A stretch of 64,000 nucleotides of DNA. Source: SCUD01 sp036824505 (GTDB lineage Bacteria; Pseudomonadota; Gammaproteobacteria; Steroidobacterales; Steroidobacteraceae). The position numbers were made by a program, and so were the translations under genes. The stretch's first letter is position 1; every line of letters begins with the position of its first letter. The DNA lies in NCBI GenBank assembly GCA_036824505.1, contig DAITAA010000004.1, positions 85,227 to 149,226 on the forward strand, read 5' to 3'. Of the stretch, positions 35,201 through 43,241 are shown in pieces. Below the pieces are notes generated by a model that was given only the letters and a program-made list of their open reading frames with translations, was not told the origin of the DNA and did not search any database.

Positions 35201-35669
35201 CCTCGGCGCACAACGGCCGGGCGTCGTCGACCAGGGCCGCGGACGTGCCGATGCGCGCCGCCAGCGGCAGGCGGCGCGCCAGCCAGTGATTGAGGCCGTC
35301 GATGGTCTGCACGTGCAGGCGCGCGGGATTGTGTTCGAGGCCCCAGCCGCGTTCGCGGCTGCGGGCCAGCGCCGCGCTTGCCTGCCAGTGAATCTCCAGT
35401 TCATGCGGTTTCGCCTCCACCTGCGGCGGATTCGCGGCCGCCGACAACGACTGCAGGATGCGGTGCCGCATCTCCGTGGCCGCCTTGCGCGTGAATGTGA
35501 TGGCAACGATCTGCTCCGGGCATTGCACGGTCGCGAGCAGCCGCAGGTAACGCAGCGTCAGCAGCGAGGTCTTGCCGGACCCGGCCGGCGCCTGGACGAT
35601 GAAGGAGCGCTCCGGGTCGACAGCGCGCCGGCGCAATTCCAGACTCATGCGCTCTGCATCAGTCGTCAT
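32247..35669 (-). CDS. UvrD-family helicase-nuclease, AddA/RecB-like
   Basis: About 1140 residues. Helicase motifs in order: Walker A FIVQAPAGSGKTSLLTLRYL (about 23-42), IVAITFTRKAATEMRHRIL, DEYQDTSPSQERLLELL (motif II), GDPMQSIYAFREADVTLF, LGQNFRS, and VMTIHRAKGLEFDVVIVPDL (motif V), then YVAATRAKRQLHLLG. The C-terminal PD-(D/E)XK nuclease has WIVDWKTSSHEGG (about 1083-1095). It should unwind and trim DNA ends for recombination repair. ATG 35669 follows AGGAGGG and lies inside the upstream nuclease gene's end. addA is a likely functional name, but I leave the symbol blank because the family differs from Bacillus AddA. Confidence 0.88.
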   Translation of the reverse strand: MTTDAERMSLELRRRAVDPERSFIVQAPAGSGKTSLLTLRYLRLLATVQCPEQIVAITFTRKAATEMRHRILQSLSAAANPPQVEAKPHELEIHWQASAALARSRERGWGLEHNPARLHVQTIDGLNHWLARRLPLAARIGTSAALVDDARPLCAEAARRTVAELDSDGPVAPHLERLARALNHEPRVLARLIEQMLGARELWLPKLLASGTGLALRASIDQLLESAIEAELSRIHGIVSVADMQPLFGLIREVAAAGPGNGPLALLAGINALPPPAVAAVPQWRALAELLLTADKRGAMRKTVDYKQGFLAASEGPAWAARKKRMKELLAALSADVGLAAALVQVRRLPPPALTERQWERIDALSAVLPYSVAELLALFSERDCLDHPAVAAAARDALGDESSPTELALALDYRIRHLLVDEYQDTSPSQERLLELLVAGWQPGDGRSLFCVGDPMQSIYAFREADVTLFLQAQRQGIGGVQLASERLGQNFRSCASIVRWVNDTFAALLPALDDFERGAVRYSPATAVKADAATDGVIVHPLLDADEHAMAAEVTAIVTAALRTGPGAARPTIAVLVRGRASLPPLLAALREARIEYRGVELESLPDRPAIRDLVALAKALLHPGDRTSWLAVLRAPWCGLALADLLALVGDDHCALVSLRMADPAVLARLSRDGSARLARLRERVDDALAGRGQRTLGCWVKSAWLGLAGPATVDDPSDLSNAELLFAALDRLELEAGVSPEASAIDAAVEGVMASPVGSDTAQLQVMTIHRAKGLEFDVVIVPDLQRGVRVRERPLLYWTQVATDPGHRGIVLASRAESGESDGPADPLEHWMRQLDGEREAFELGRVAYVAATRAKRQLHLLGSTKIKWKDGEAQLGRPAAGSLLAFFWPVLREDFERALAARAPMREEASRIAGGRPRLTAPRLLRLPADFVAPVPTAPSRAAGPAIAGEPEGSIRPEFDWAGVIAQAVGQVVHFELHRLVQAGRAPGTLEPQLAAWRRLLREFGIDDAHLPEALARVERAIAAVSRSTFAARLLDPAAAEGTSELALTAVIDGVVHGLRIDRSFVDAAGQRWIVDWKTSSHEGGNLEAFLDNELARYADQLRRYALVMKRYDGRPQKIGLYFPLHDAWRELKN

Positions 35670-38319
35670 CGGCACCCTCCTCCGCGCGCGCCTCATCCGG
35701 CACGGCCGACGCAACGCGGCACAGCGAGGCCAGGTGGCAGAAGCGGCAAGTATCGGACCCGAGCTTTGGATCCACGACGGCATGTCCCGCGGCGTGATCA
35801 CCAGCCAGGCGCTCGAGCCACGCGTACCAGTGCTCCCTGATCACTGGCCAGGAGAATCCGCGTTCACGATGCTCCGTCAACTCGAAATCAGGGGCCGGCT
35901 GCAGCCCGGCGATGAGGCCGGGGATTTCGGACACACCGACGTAGCTCGCGCGGCCGGAGTCCAGTTCTGCGATCGCAATGCCCGCCGGCCGTTCCGGATG
36001 CAGCACTGCGTACAGCGGTAACTGGGGCGCCTCCATCCGCGCGCCACGCCATTGAGTCTTGCTGACCGCGCCACTCTTGTAATCGATGACGACCCGTTCC
36101 TCGCCGATGCGATCCACGCGATCCACCCGCAGGCGCAGGTCGAGACCACCGATGCGGCCGTGCATTGCACGTTCCGTCGCGAGCACCGTGAAGGCCGGTC
36201 GCGCGCGTTCCAGTGCCAACAGCTGGCCGATGGCCCGGCGCTGCCAATCGCGTTCGAGTGCGATCGACCGCTGGCCACTCATCGCCGGCAGCAATTCCGA
36301 CATCGACTGATCGATGGCGGTCATGACCTTACGTTCGCATTCCGCGGCATCGAGCCGCAGCAGTGCCTGTTGCGACTCGAGCTGTGCCCAGAACCGCTGC
36401 AATGCTCGATGCAGGACGACGCCGCGCAGGCGCCGGTCGATTCCGGTCTGCAGCTCCTCGAGCGGATCGGCGCGCAGCCGCAGTTCCGCAAATGCGCGGA
36501 ACGGACAATGCGACTGCAATTCCAGCACCCGCGCACCGCCATACGCCACGCCTGCCGGATGCGGCGGCACAGCGTCGTCCAGCAAAGGCTCCAGTGTCGC
36601 GGCGGCGAACATCAACTGCTCGCGCGTGGCCCGTGTTGGCGGCTGCTGCAACGGCCCTGCCTCTGCTGGCACGAGGGGCGTGCCGTCAACCTCGGTGTCG
36701 TTCTCGCTGCGAGGCCAGGACAGCACCAGTTGGCTGGCGCGCGCATGCCAGCGTCCGATGATCGCGCGCCCTTCTGCCACGCAGTCTTCCGCGCTCGCGC
36801 AGGGCATGCCAAGGCGGCGCTGGATCTCGATAGGCAGCAGGGCATCTAGTGTGACAGGCCGCGGCCAGGCAGCCGCCGTAAGCCCTGCGACCCACAGGCT
36901 GTCGAAGTGCACGCCGGGATCTTCATAAGCATCGAGTACGAATACCGACGGTTCGCCGCTCTCCGGCTGGAATGGCGCTGCCGCGAGGCGGCGCAGTTCA
37001 TCAAGGGCGTCAGCTCCGCGTAACTGTGGTGCGACGGCGGCCAGCGCCGCGAGGTCACGTAGCAATTCACGCAAGTGTTTCGCCGCCTGGTACTGGTCGC
37101 TGTCCAGCGCGATGTCACCCGGCCATCCCCAGGCCGCCAGACAGGCGCCGAAACACTCGGCCCAGGCATCGGCACCACGGCGCTCGGGACCGCTGAGACG
37201 ACCAGCAGCCGCCGCCAGCGCTGCGGCGAACTGACCGGCTTCGGCAGCCGCAGCGCGGGTACCAAGGGCGTGCACGGATGGGTGCGGCAAGCCCTGCGTA
37301 GCGCGCAATCCGACGTCGAGCCGGATCCGAGCCTGGTGCTCCGGCCGGGAGGCGGCCAGGTGGGAGCTTCTGAGCAAGCGGCTTGCAAGAGCCCAGTCGA
37401 ATTGTCCGAACGCGCAGGCAAGCGCCGCAAGAGCGGTCTCCACGACCGGCTGCGCCGACAGCGGATGTCCGCCGGCGAGATCAAACAAACGCTCGCGTCG
37501 AATCACGCCTGGCAACTCCAGTTCCGGTTGCAGCGTGGCTTCGAGCGCGCGCTGCAGCACGCCGCGATTCGCCGCGAGGTCAGGGACGATCAGCGCATGG
37601 AGGCCGTCCGGTTGTTGCTCGAGCCGCAGGCGCGCCCAGTCGAGCATCGCAGCGCGTTCGTTTCCCGGATCCGCAGCGACATGGCGCCAGATGCCATGGC
37701 CGTCGATCGCAGGCTCGCACCGGGTACTCGTCCAGCCTCGCGCCGTCAGCCCCGCCAGCAGCGTCGATTGCGACGGCGTGAGGCGGCGAAATCCGGCCAA
37801 CATCAAAGGCGGCCCGGGAGCCGGGACAGCATCGGCCTCAATCAGGAGCCGAGCCAGGTCCGAGGGATCGCAGGCACGGCGTTCGTGCAATTCCCGTGCC
37901 GCACCGCGTGCCCAAGCGACGAACGCCTGCTGATCGCGGGTCAGCGGGAAATGCGTGATGTCTTCGAGCGCGCCGCCATATGCGCGCAGGCGCAACCAGC
38001 TCGCCCGCGCCCGGGCGCCCAGTTCCGCCGGATCCAGCAGGCCAGGCGCGTCAGCGGCCGTCTGGCGCCGCCACAGCCACTGTGCGGCGACCACCGGCAA
38101 AGGTTGGGACAGGCCCCGATCGGCGGCTCCTGCGTCGCGCCATAGCAGCTCAAGCCAGGCGTCGAGCGGCAACACCTGCGCCGACTTCCAGACCGACCGG
38201 CCTGCCGCGATTTGTGCGCGATCGTGTAAGCGCCGCAGGATTCGCGACTGCCGCCGGTCCGGCGTCAGGAGCCAGCCGCCGGACTCCAGATGGGCGATGC
38301 ATCGGGCATTTGAATTCAA
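35659..38319 (-). CDS. AddB-like PD-(D/E)XK nuclease with Fe-S cysteines
   Basis: 886 residues. A helicase-like but motif-poor N-terminal part (WLLTPDRRQSRILRRLHD; ALIVPDLAANRGVLQRALE) leads to a C-terminal RecB-type nuclease with VDRIGEERVVIDYKSGAV (about 736-753). One Cys in ELQSHCPFRAFAELRLRAD and three in DTCRFCHLASLCR near the end form the split 4Fe-4S signature known from AddB and Cas4 nucleases. From memory it matches the proteobacterial family called probable DNA repair protein that partners the adjacent helicase. Start is TTG; no ATG is near. Confidence 0.82.
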   Translation of the reverse strand: MNSNARCIAHLESGGWLLTPDRRQSRILRRLHDRAQIAAGRSVWKSAQVLPLDAWLELLWRDAGAADRGLSQPLPVVAAQWLWRRQTAADAPGLLDPAELGARARASWLRLRAYGGALEDITHFPLTRDQQAFVAWARGAARELHERRACDPSDLARLLIEADAVPAPGPPLMLAGFRRLTPSQSTLLAGLTARGWTSTRCEPAIDGHGIWRHVAADPGNERAAMLDWARLRLEQQPDGLHALIVPDLAANRGVLQRALEATLQPELELPGVIRRERLFDLAGGHPLSAQPVVETALAALACAFGQFDWALASRLLRSSHLAASRPEHQARIRLDVGLRATQGLPHPSVHALGTRAAAAEAGQFAAALAAAAGRLSGPERRGADAWAECFGACLAAWGWPGDIALDSDQYQAAKHLRELLRDLAALAAVAPQLRGADALDELRRLAAAPFQPESGEPSVFVLDAYEDPGVHFDSLWVAGLTAAAWPRPVTLDALLPIEIQRRLGMPCASAEDCVAEGRAIIGRWHARASQLVLSWPRSENDTEVDGTPLVPAEAGPLQQPPTRATREQLMFAAATLEPLLDDAVPPHPAGVAYGGARVLELQSHCPFRAFAELRLRADPLEELQTGIDRRLRGVVLHRALQRFWAQLESQQALLRLDAAECERKVMTAIDQSMSELLPAMSGQRSIALERDWQRRAIGQLLALERARPAFTVLATERAMHGRIGGLDLRLRVDRVDRIGEERVVIDYKSGAVSKTQWRGARMEAPQLPLYAVLHPERPAGIAIAELDSGRASYVGVSEIPGLIAGLQPAPDFELTEHRERGFSWPVIREHWYAWLERLAGDHAAGHAVVDPKLGSDTCRFCHLASLCRVASAVPDEARAEEGADDD

Positions 38320-38390
38320 GTGCCGGCGTCCTCACGGGATCTGCCGGCAGCATAGCGGGCCATCTGGCTCAGCGGATGACCCAGCGGGAC

Positions 38391-39398
38391 TCAGCCGGCG
38401 ACCGTGGGCGGCAGGCCCCCGGGCCACTCACTCGCACGGTGACAGGCAACAAGACGCCCTGCTCCGCCTGACGCCCGCAGCGGCGGCCGGTCGGCACGGC
38501 AGACCGGAACGACGTGGGGGCAGCGCGCCGCGAACGCGCAGCCAACGGCGGGCACGGTTCGTTCGTTGTCCTTTGGCTCGGCTTGCGCGGCGGCCGCCGA
38601 CCGCCGGCGCGTGGCCGGCGCCACATGCGGCACGGAATCCAGCAACATCCGGGTGTACGGGTGCAGCGGCGCTGGAACGAGTACTGCGCGCGGTGCAATT
38701 TCGACAATGCGCCCGAGGTACATGACCATGACGCGCTCGCAAAGACCCGCGACCACGGCCAGGTTGTGACTGATAAACAGGCTCGCGAGCCCGTGCTCAC
38801 GCTGAATGCGCGCCAGCAGGTTAACGATCTGGCCCTGCACGGATACGTCGAGCGCGCTGACCGGCTCATCGCACACGACCAGGCGCGGATCGACGATCAG
38901 CGCGCGCGCGATGACCGCACGCTGCAACTGGCCACCGCTCGCCTGGTGCGGATAACGGTCCCAAAGTTCGGAGGCAAGCCCGACTTCATCGAGCAACGCC
39001 GCGGCGCGCGCTGCCCGTTGCAAGCCGGACATCCCTGGCTCGAAAGAGCGCAGCGGCTCCGCGACGCTCTCGACGATCGTCATGCGCGGATCGAGGCAGG
39101 CGTGCGGATCCTGGAATACGAGCTGCAGGCCGCGCCGCAGACCACGGAATTCCCGTGAGCTGAGCCGGTCGATGCGGCGGCCCTGCCAATGTACCTCACC
39201 CGCTGCCAGCGGCACGAGCTGGAGAATGGCGCGCCCCAGAGTGGACTTCCCGCAGCCCGACTCGCCCACGAGTCCCAGCATTTCCCCGGATTCGAGCGTG
39301 AAACTGACGTCATCAACGGCAGCCAGCTCGGGTCGCCGCGCTCCGCGCCGCAACGCGTACTTCACGGTCACGCTGCGTAACTCGAGCAGTGCGCTCAT
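38391..39398 (-). CDS. Peptide/oligopeptide ABC transporter ATP-binding protein (OppF/DppF type)
   Basis: 335 residues. Walker A GLVGESGCGKSTLGRAIL (about 38-55), signature HQASGGQLQRAVIARAL, Walker B RLVVCDEPVSALDVSVQ and H-loop LFISHNLAVVAGL are all intact. The C-terminal oligopeptide domain has PLHPYTRMLLDSVP and two Cys in CAFAARCPHVVPVC. It energises uptake through the adjacent permeases. ATG overlaps the OppD-type stop (ATGA). The last ~20 residues are Gly/Ala-rich. Confidence 0.9.
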   Translation of the reverse strand: MSALLELRSVTVKYALRRGARRPELAAVDDVSFTLESGEMLGLVGESGCGKSTLGRAILQLVPLAAGEVHWQGRRIDRLSSREFRGLRRGLQLVFQDPHACLDPRMTIVESVAEPLRSFEPGMSGLQRAARAAALLDEVGLASELWDRYPHQASGGQLQRAVIARALIVDPRLVVCDEPVSALDVSVQGQIVNLLARIQREHGLASLFISHNLAVVAGLCERVMVMYLGRIVEIAPRAVLVPAPLHPYTRMLLDSVPHVAPATRRRSAAAAQAEPKDNERTVPAVGCAFAARCPHVVPVCRADRPPLRASGGAGRLVACHRASEWPGGLPPTVAG

Positions 39399-40360
39399 CG
39401 GTCATCCTGATACAGCGGGAAGTGGCAGGCGATTCCCGCGCTGCCCCGGGAGACAAATGGGGGATCCTCGCCACGGCAGCGCGGCTGTGCGCGCTCGCAG
39501 CGCGGCTCGAAGCGGCAACCCGGCAGGGTCGTGCCGGAGCGGGGCGGCGTGCCAGCGATGCAGCGCAATTCCGTTCCCGGGGGATCATCAAGACTCGGCA
39601 CGGCGGCCAGCAGACCGGCGCTGTATGGATGGCGTGGCCCCGCGAAGAAACGCGATGCCTCGGCAGATTCCAGGATGCGCCCCGCATACATGACCGCGAT
39701 GTGGTCCGCGAGCCCCGAGACCACGCCGAGGTCGTGCGTCACGAGCAGCATGGCCATTCCCAATTCGTCACTGAGATCGCCGAGCAAGGCGATGATCTCG
39801 GCCTGAACGGTCATATCGAGCGCGGTGGTCGGCTCGTCGGCGAACAGGATTTGAGGCCGCGGCATCAGCGCCGCGGCAATCGCAACGCGCTGGCGCATGC
39901 CGCCTGACAGCTCATGGGGGTAATCGGCAAGATGACGACGTGCCTGTGGCAGGCGCACGCGCGTGAGCATTCGCTCGGCCTCGGCGATTGCCGCATGGCG
40001 CGTGATGCCACCTGCTGCGATACCCGCTTCGGCAAGCTGTTCACCAATGCGCCGATGGGGTGTCAGGCTGCCCGAGGCATCCTGGAATACGAATCCGATT
40101 CCACGGCCGCGGATCCGTGCCGCCGGATCGCCAGCTCCAAGCAGCTCGACCCCGTCAAATCGCACTGAACCCCTCGCATGGCCATTGGCCGCGAGCAGTC
40201 CGACACAGGACAGCAGCAACTGGCTCTTGCCCGACCCCGATTCGCCGACGATCGCGAGACAGCTCTCGCGTTCGACCGACAGGTCCACATGATCGACCGC
40301 GCAAACCCGCCGCGGTCCGTCAAAATCAACGGTCAGTCCCCTGATTTCGAGCAGTGCCAT
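39395..40360 (-). CDS. Peptide/oligopeptide ABC transporter ATP-binding protein (OppD/DppD type)
   Basis: 321 residues. Walker A IVGESGSGKSQLLLSCVG (about 36-53), signature HELSGGMRQRVAIAAAL, Walker B ILFADEPTTALDMTVQ, and the switch His in LLVTHDLGVVSGL are present. The C-terminal segment CRFEPRCERAQPRCRGEDPP carries the Cys pattern that in some DppD proteins binds a 4Fe-4S cluster. Its start coincides with the permease stop. It pairs with the OppF-type subunit. Confidence 0.9.
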   Translation of the reverse strand: MALLEIRGLTVDFDGPRRVCAVDHVDLSVERESCLAIVGESGSGKSQLLLSCVGLLAANGHARGSVRFDGVELLGAGDPAARIRGRGIGFVFQDASGSLTPHRRIGEQLAEAGIAAGGITRHAAIAEAERMLTRVRLPQARRHLADYPHELSGGMRQRVAIAAALMPRPQILFADEPTTALDMTVQAEIIALLGDLSDELGMAMLLVTHDLGVVSGLADHIAVMYAGRILESAEASRFFAGPRHPYSAGLLAAVPSLDDPPGTELRCIAGTPPRSGTTLPGCRFEPRCERAQPRCRGEDPPFVSRGSAGIACHFPLYQDDR

Positions 40361-41214
40361 CAGTGATCCCGTGGATCGAGGGCATCGCGTAATCCGTCGC
40401 CCAGGAAGTTGAAGCAGAACACCAGCAGCACCAGGCAGCCGGCCGGCACAACCAGCATCCAGGTGGCCGTCTCCATTTCCGTTGCGCCGTCGGCAATCAA
40501 ATTGCCAAGGCTTGCGAGCGGCTCCTGGATGCCGATGCCGAGAAAGCTCAGGAAGCTCTCGACCAGGATCACCTGTGGCACGGTCAGGGTCGCGTAGACA
40601 ATCACCGGTCCCAGCAGATTCGGAATAATGTGGCGCGCGACAATTCGCGCGGTGCCCGCGCCGCCGACAATCGCCGCGTCCACGAACTCGCGCTCGCGCA
40701 GCGCCAGCGCCTGACCGCGCACAATGCGCGCCATTGTCAGCCAGCCAAATGCGCCTATTGCGACCAGCAGTGTCGCTGGGCTCCGCCCGAACACGACCGT
40801 CAGGATGATGACGAAGAAGACCTGCGGCAGGGCGTAGAGTACGTCGACGAAGCGCATCATCAGCGCGTCCGTGCGCCCGCGCAGGTAACCCGCGACTGCC
40901 CCCCAGGTGACCCCGATTGCGAGGCTCACGAGCGTCGCCAAAAGCGCGATGCCCATCGAGACCCGCAGGCCGTGCAGCGTGCGCACCAGCAGGTCGCGGC
41001 CCAACCGGTCCGTCCCCAGCCAGTGCCCCTCGGCGGAAAACGGCGCTGCCGCCATATGCGCCCAGTCAATCTCGTCCTGGCGATAGTCGAGCAGCAACGG
41101 ACCAAGCGAGGCCGCGGCAGTCATCAGCACCAGGATCGCAAGACTCGCGAGCGCGAGGCGATTGGCGGCAAGGCGATGCAACGCATCGCGCCACAGACCG
41201 CCATGCCTGCTCAC
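40360..41214 (-). CDS. Peptide/oligopeptide ABC transporter permease (OppC/DppC type)
   Basis: About 284 residues, six helices. N-terminal LALASLAILVLMTAAASLG, then HWLGTDRLGRDLLVRTLHG (the OppC extracellular motif), and the EAA loop AIVGGAGTARIVARHIIPNL, which contacts the ATPase. It ends FNFLGDGLRDALDPR as OppC proteins do. The start is GTG 41214, overlapping the OppB-type stop (GTGA) with GGGAG eight bases upstream. A much longer frame runs upstream but has no family similarity. Confidence 0.9.
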   Translation of the reverse strand: MSRHGGLWRDALHRLAANRLALASLAILVLMTAAASLGPLLLDYRQDEIDWAHMAAAPFSAEGHWLGTDRLGRDLLVRTLHGLRVSMGIALLATLVSLAIGVTWGAVAGYLRGRTDALMMRFVDVLYALPQVFFVIILTVVFGRSPATLLVAIGAFGWLTMARIVRGQALALREREFVDAAIVGGAGTARIVARHIIPNLLGPVIVYATLTVPQVILVESFLSFLGIGIQEPLASLGNLIADGATEMETATWMLVVPAGCLVLLVFCFNFLGDGLRDALDPRDH

Positions 41215-42143
41215 GGGCGCCGCTCCCGCCGGATGCGCGGATCGAGCCATGCATAGATGAGGTCGGCGGCCAGATTCAGCGCGATCATCATCGTCGCGTA
41301 GACGATCACCATTCCCATGACCAGTGTGTAATCGCGATTCAACGCGCCTTGCACGAGATGGCGTCCCATGCCCGGCAGTCCGAAGATAGTCTCCACGACG
41401 AGCGAGCCGGTCAGTACGGCCGCGACCGCGGGGCCCAGATAACTGACTACCGGCAACAACGCGGCGGGCAGCGCGTGCACGAGGAGTATCCGGTGCTGCG
41501 GCAGGCCGCGCGCGCGCGCCGCGCGGATCCAGGGTGCGCGCATTACCTCGAGCAGGCTGCCGCGCGTGAGGCGCGCAAGATATGCGATCACCGGCAATGC
41601 CAGCGTCACGACCGGCAACACCAGATCGCCCGGTCTCCCCGGTGCCCAGCCCGCCACCGGCAACCAATGCAGCCAGATGCCGAACACGAGCGCCAGGAAT
41701 GGTGCGATCACAAACACCGGTACGGAGATGCCGGCAACGGCCAGCGCCATCATGACCCGGTCGGCGATCCGGTCCTGGCGGAGTGCGGCAAAGATTCCGG
41801 CCGGGATACCGACTGCAATTGCGAGCAGAATCGCGGCGGCGCCGATGGCCAGGCTGACCGGCAGCCCGCTCGAGATCAGTTCGGTGACCGTGAAGTCGCG
41901 AAACTTGTAGGACGGCCCGAAATCGCCATGCAAGAGGCCGGCGAGGTAGCGTCCGAACTGGACGGTCACGGGCTGGTCCAGGCCATAAGCCACCTCGAGA
42001 TTCGCGCGGATCTCGGGTGGCAGTGCCTGCTCTTCGTCGAATGGCCCACCCGGGGCAAGGCGTGTCATCGCGAATGACAGCGTGACGATCACAGCCAGTG
42101 TCGGAATCGCGCCGAGCAGCCGCCTTGCGATGTATGCAAGCAT
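41211..42143 (-). CDS. Peptide/oligopeptide ABC transporter permease (OppB/DppB type)
   Basis: About 310 residues. It starts MLAYIARRLLGAIPTLAVIV, the OppB N-terminal helix, with LAPGGPFDEEQALPPEIRAN after it, a conserved periplasmic segment. The EAA loop is YIRAARARGL-like (WIRAARARGLPQHRILLVHA), and it ends IYAWLDPRIRRERR. ATG 42143 was chosen for the family start; an in-frame ATG at 42212 would read through a terminator hairpin. No substrate-binding protein gene is near, so the solute is unknown. Confidence 0.9.
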   Translation of the reverse strand: MLAYIARRLLGAIPTLAVIVTLSFAMTRLAPGGPFDEEQALPPEIRANLEVAYGLDQPVTVQFGRYLAGLLHGDFGPSYKFRDFTVTELISSGLPVSLAIGAAAILLAIAVGIPAGIFAALRQDRIADRVMMALAVAGISVPVFVIAPFLALVFGIWLHWLPVAGWAPGRPGDLVLPVVTLALPVIAYLARLTRGSLLEVMRAPWIRAARARGLPQHRILLVHALPAALLPVVSYLGPAVAAVLTGSLVVETIFGLPGMGRHLVQGALNRDYTLVMGMVIVYATMMIALNLAADLIYAWLDPRIRRERRP

Positions 42144-42170
42144 CGTCACGGCGCCTGGATCTGCCCGCAC

Positions 42171-42200
42171 AAAAAAAGAAGCGGCTTCAGCAAAGCCGCT
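42171..42200 (-). terminator. Intrinsic terminator before oppB
   Basis: An 8-bp stem AGCGGCTT/AAGCCGCT (42180-42187, 42193-42200) with a 5-base loop is followed on the minus strand by TTC and a run of seven T (42177-42171). It lies only 28 bases before the oppB ATG, so opp transcripts from upstream must read through it. Confidence 0.8.
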
Positions 42201-42368
42201 CTTGTTATGCATCCGCGCGCGTCATGCGTCATGCGGATGCTCCCCTCGTACCCCACGTCTTGGTTCTCGTTATCGGTGGGGCGGCTTCCTCGGTGCGCAT
42301 GTCCTTCCCTGCGCTGTTGCAAGAAGCTATCCCTACGCGCACCTCGTAGCAAGTCCCGTCGGGGCATA
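42171..42368 (-). ncRNA. Structured leader or small RNA upstream of oppB
   Basis: Minus-strand RNA of about 200 bases with four hairpins, each with perfect stems: GGTGCGC/GCGCACC (42292-42298 with 42337-42343), CCCCAC/GTGGGG (42251-42256 with 42276-42281), GCATCCGC/GCGGATGC (42209-42216 with 42233-42240), and a terminator stem. GGA occurs about seven times (AGGGA, AAGGA, GAGGA contexts), several in loops, as in CsrB/RsmZ-type RNAs. It does not match what I recall of 6S, SRP, RNase P or tmRNA. It is either a free sRNA or the attenuator leader of the opp operon. Confidence 0.5.
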
Positions 42369-42373
42369 GGCTG

Positions 42374-42401
42374 AGAATACACTGCACATATTCTTTTCAA
42401 G
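42374..42401 (-). promoter_or_regulatory. Candidate promoter for the structured RNA
   Basis: On the minus strand, CTTGAA/TTGAAA (42401-42395) and TATTCT (42379-42374) are separated by 15-16 bases, giving a predicted start near 42368. Spacing is a little short. It is divergent from etfB. Confidence 0.4.
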
Positions 42402-42491
42402 TGCTTAATAATGCAATTGTTTCCGAAATCCGGACCCATCCGCGTGCTGAGCGCGGATGCTACGATTCACGGCAATCAGGGAGAGCGATGC

Positions 42492-43241
42492 ATGAGAAGA
42501 ATCCTGGTCGGCATCAAGCGGGTCATCGATTACAACGTGCGGGTCCGGGTCCGCCCGGACGGAGGCGGCGTCATCACCGATGGCGTCAAGATGAGCATCA
42601 ACCCGTTCGACGAGATAGCGCTGGAAGAGGCGCTGCGCATCAAGGAACGCGGCGAGACTGACGAGGTCGTCGCAGTCAGCTGCGGGCCGGATGACGCACA
42701 ACAGCAGTTGCGCACGGCGCTCGCGATGGGCGCCGACCGGGCGATTCTTGTCAGGTCGGACCCTTCAGTTGAGCCGCCCGTGGTGGCCCGCGTGATGCAC
42801 AAACTCGTTGAACGCGAGGGTCCGATGCTCGTGATTTTCGGCAAACAGGCCATCGATGACGATTGCAATCAGGTCGGGCAGATGCTCGCCGCGCTCTGGG
42901 ACCGGCCGCAGGCGACATCCGCGTCGAAGATCGAGCTCAAGGGCCAGACGGCCCGTGTGACACGCGAAGTCGATGCCGGCCTCGAAACCATCGACGTCGA
43001 TCTGCCGGCCGTCTTCACGGCCGACCTGCGTCTGAATGAACCGCGCTACGTCAAGCTGCCCGACATCATGAAAGCGAAGAAGAAACCGCTCGAAGTGATC
43101 GACATGGCGGCAATCGGCGTTGAGGCCACGCAAAGGCTCAGGACACTCCAGTACGAGCCGCCGCCACAGCGCCAGAAAGGCATCATCGTCAAAGATGCCG
43201 CCGAACTGATCGCAGCCTTACGCCAGAAAGGACTCGTCTGA
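42492..43241 (+). CDS. etfB: Electron transfer flavoprotein beta subunit
   Basis: 249 residues. It binds AMP and, with EtfA, carries electrons from acyl-CoA dehydrogenases to ETF-quinone oxidoreductase. Landmarks: MRRILVGIKRVIDYNVRVRV, MSINPFDEIALEEALRIKE (about 37-55), VSCGPDDAQQQLRTALAMGA and IFGKQAIDDDCNQVGQMLAA (nucleotide loop, about 118-137), with LPDIMKAKKKPLE near 196. ATG 42492 has GGGAGAG upstream. It overlaps the etfA start by one base. The two acyl-CoA dehydrogenases at 54-59 kb are likely donors. Confidence 0.95.
   Translation: MRRILVGIKRVIDYNVRVRVRPDGGGVITDGVKMSINPFDEIALEEALRIKERGETDEVVAVSCGPDDAQQQLRTALAMGADRAILVRSDPSVEPPVVARVMHKLVEREGPMLVIFGKQAIDDDCNQVGQMLAALWDRPQATSASKIELKGQTARVTREVDAGLETIDVDLPAVFTADLRLNEPRYVKLPDIMKAKKKPLEVIDMAAIGVEATQRLRTLQYEPPPQRQKGIIVKDAAELIAALRQKGLV

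Noticed and set aside
34416..35840. Long plus-strand frame opposite the AddA-like helicase
   Set aside because: Helicase motifs are on the minus strand; the opposite frame is a composition shadow.
42144..42212. An in-frame ATG at 42212 extending oppB through the terminator
   Set aside because: The OppB family starts at the LAYIARRL helix, and the extension would need translation across a terminator hairpin; kept only as a curiosity of the leader.
42171..42368. Structured RNA as 6S, SRP, RNase P or tmRNA
   Set aside because: The expected conserved sequences, such as the SRP loop GGAAGCAGCCA or the RNase P GAGGAAAGTCCGGGC block, are not visible.
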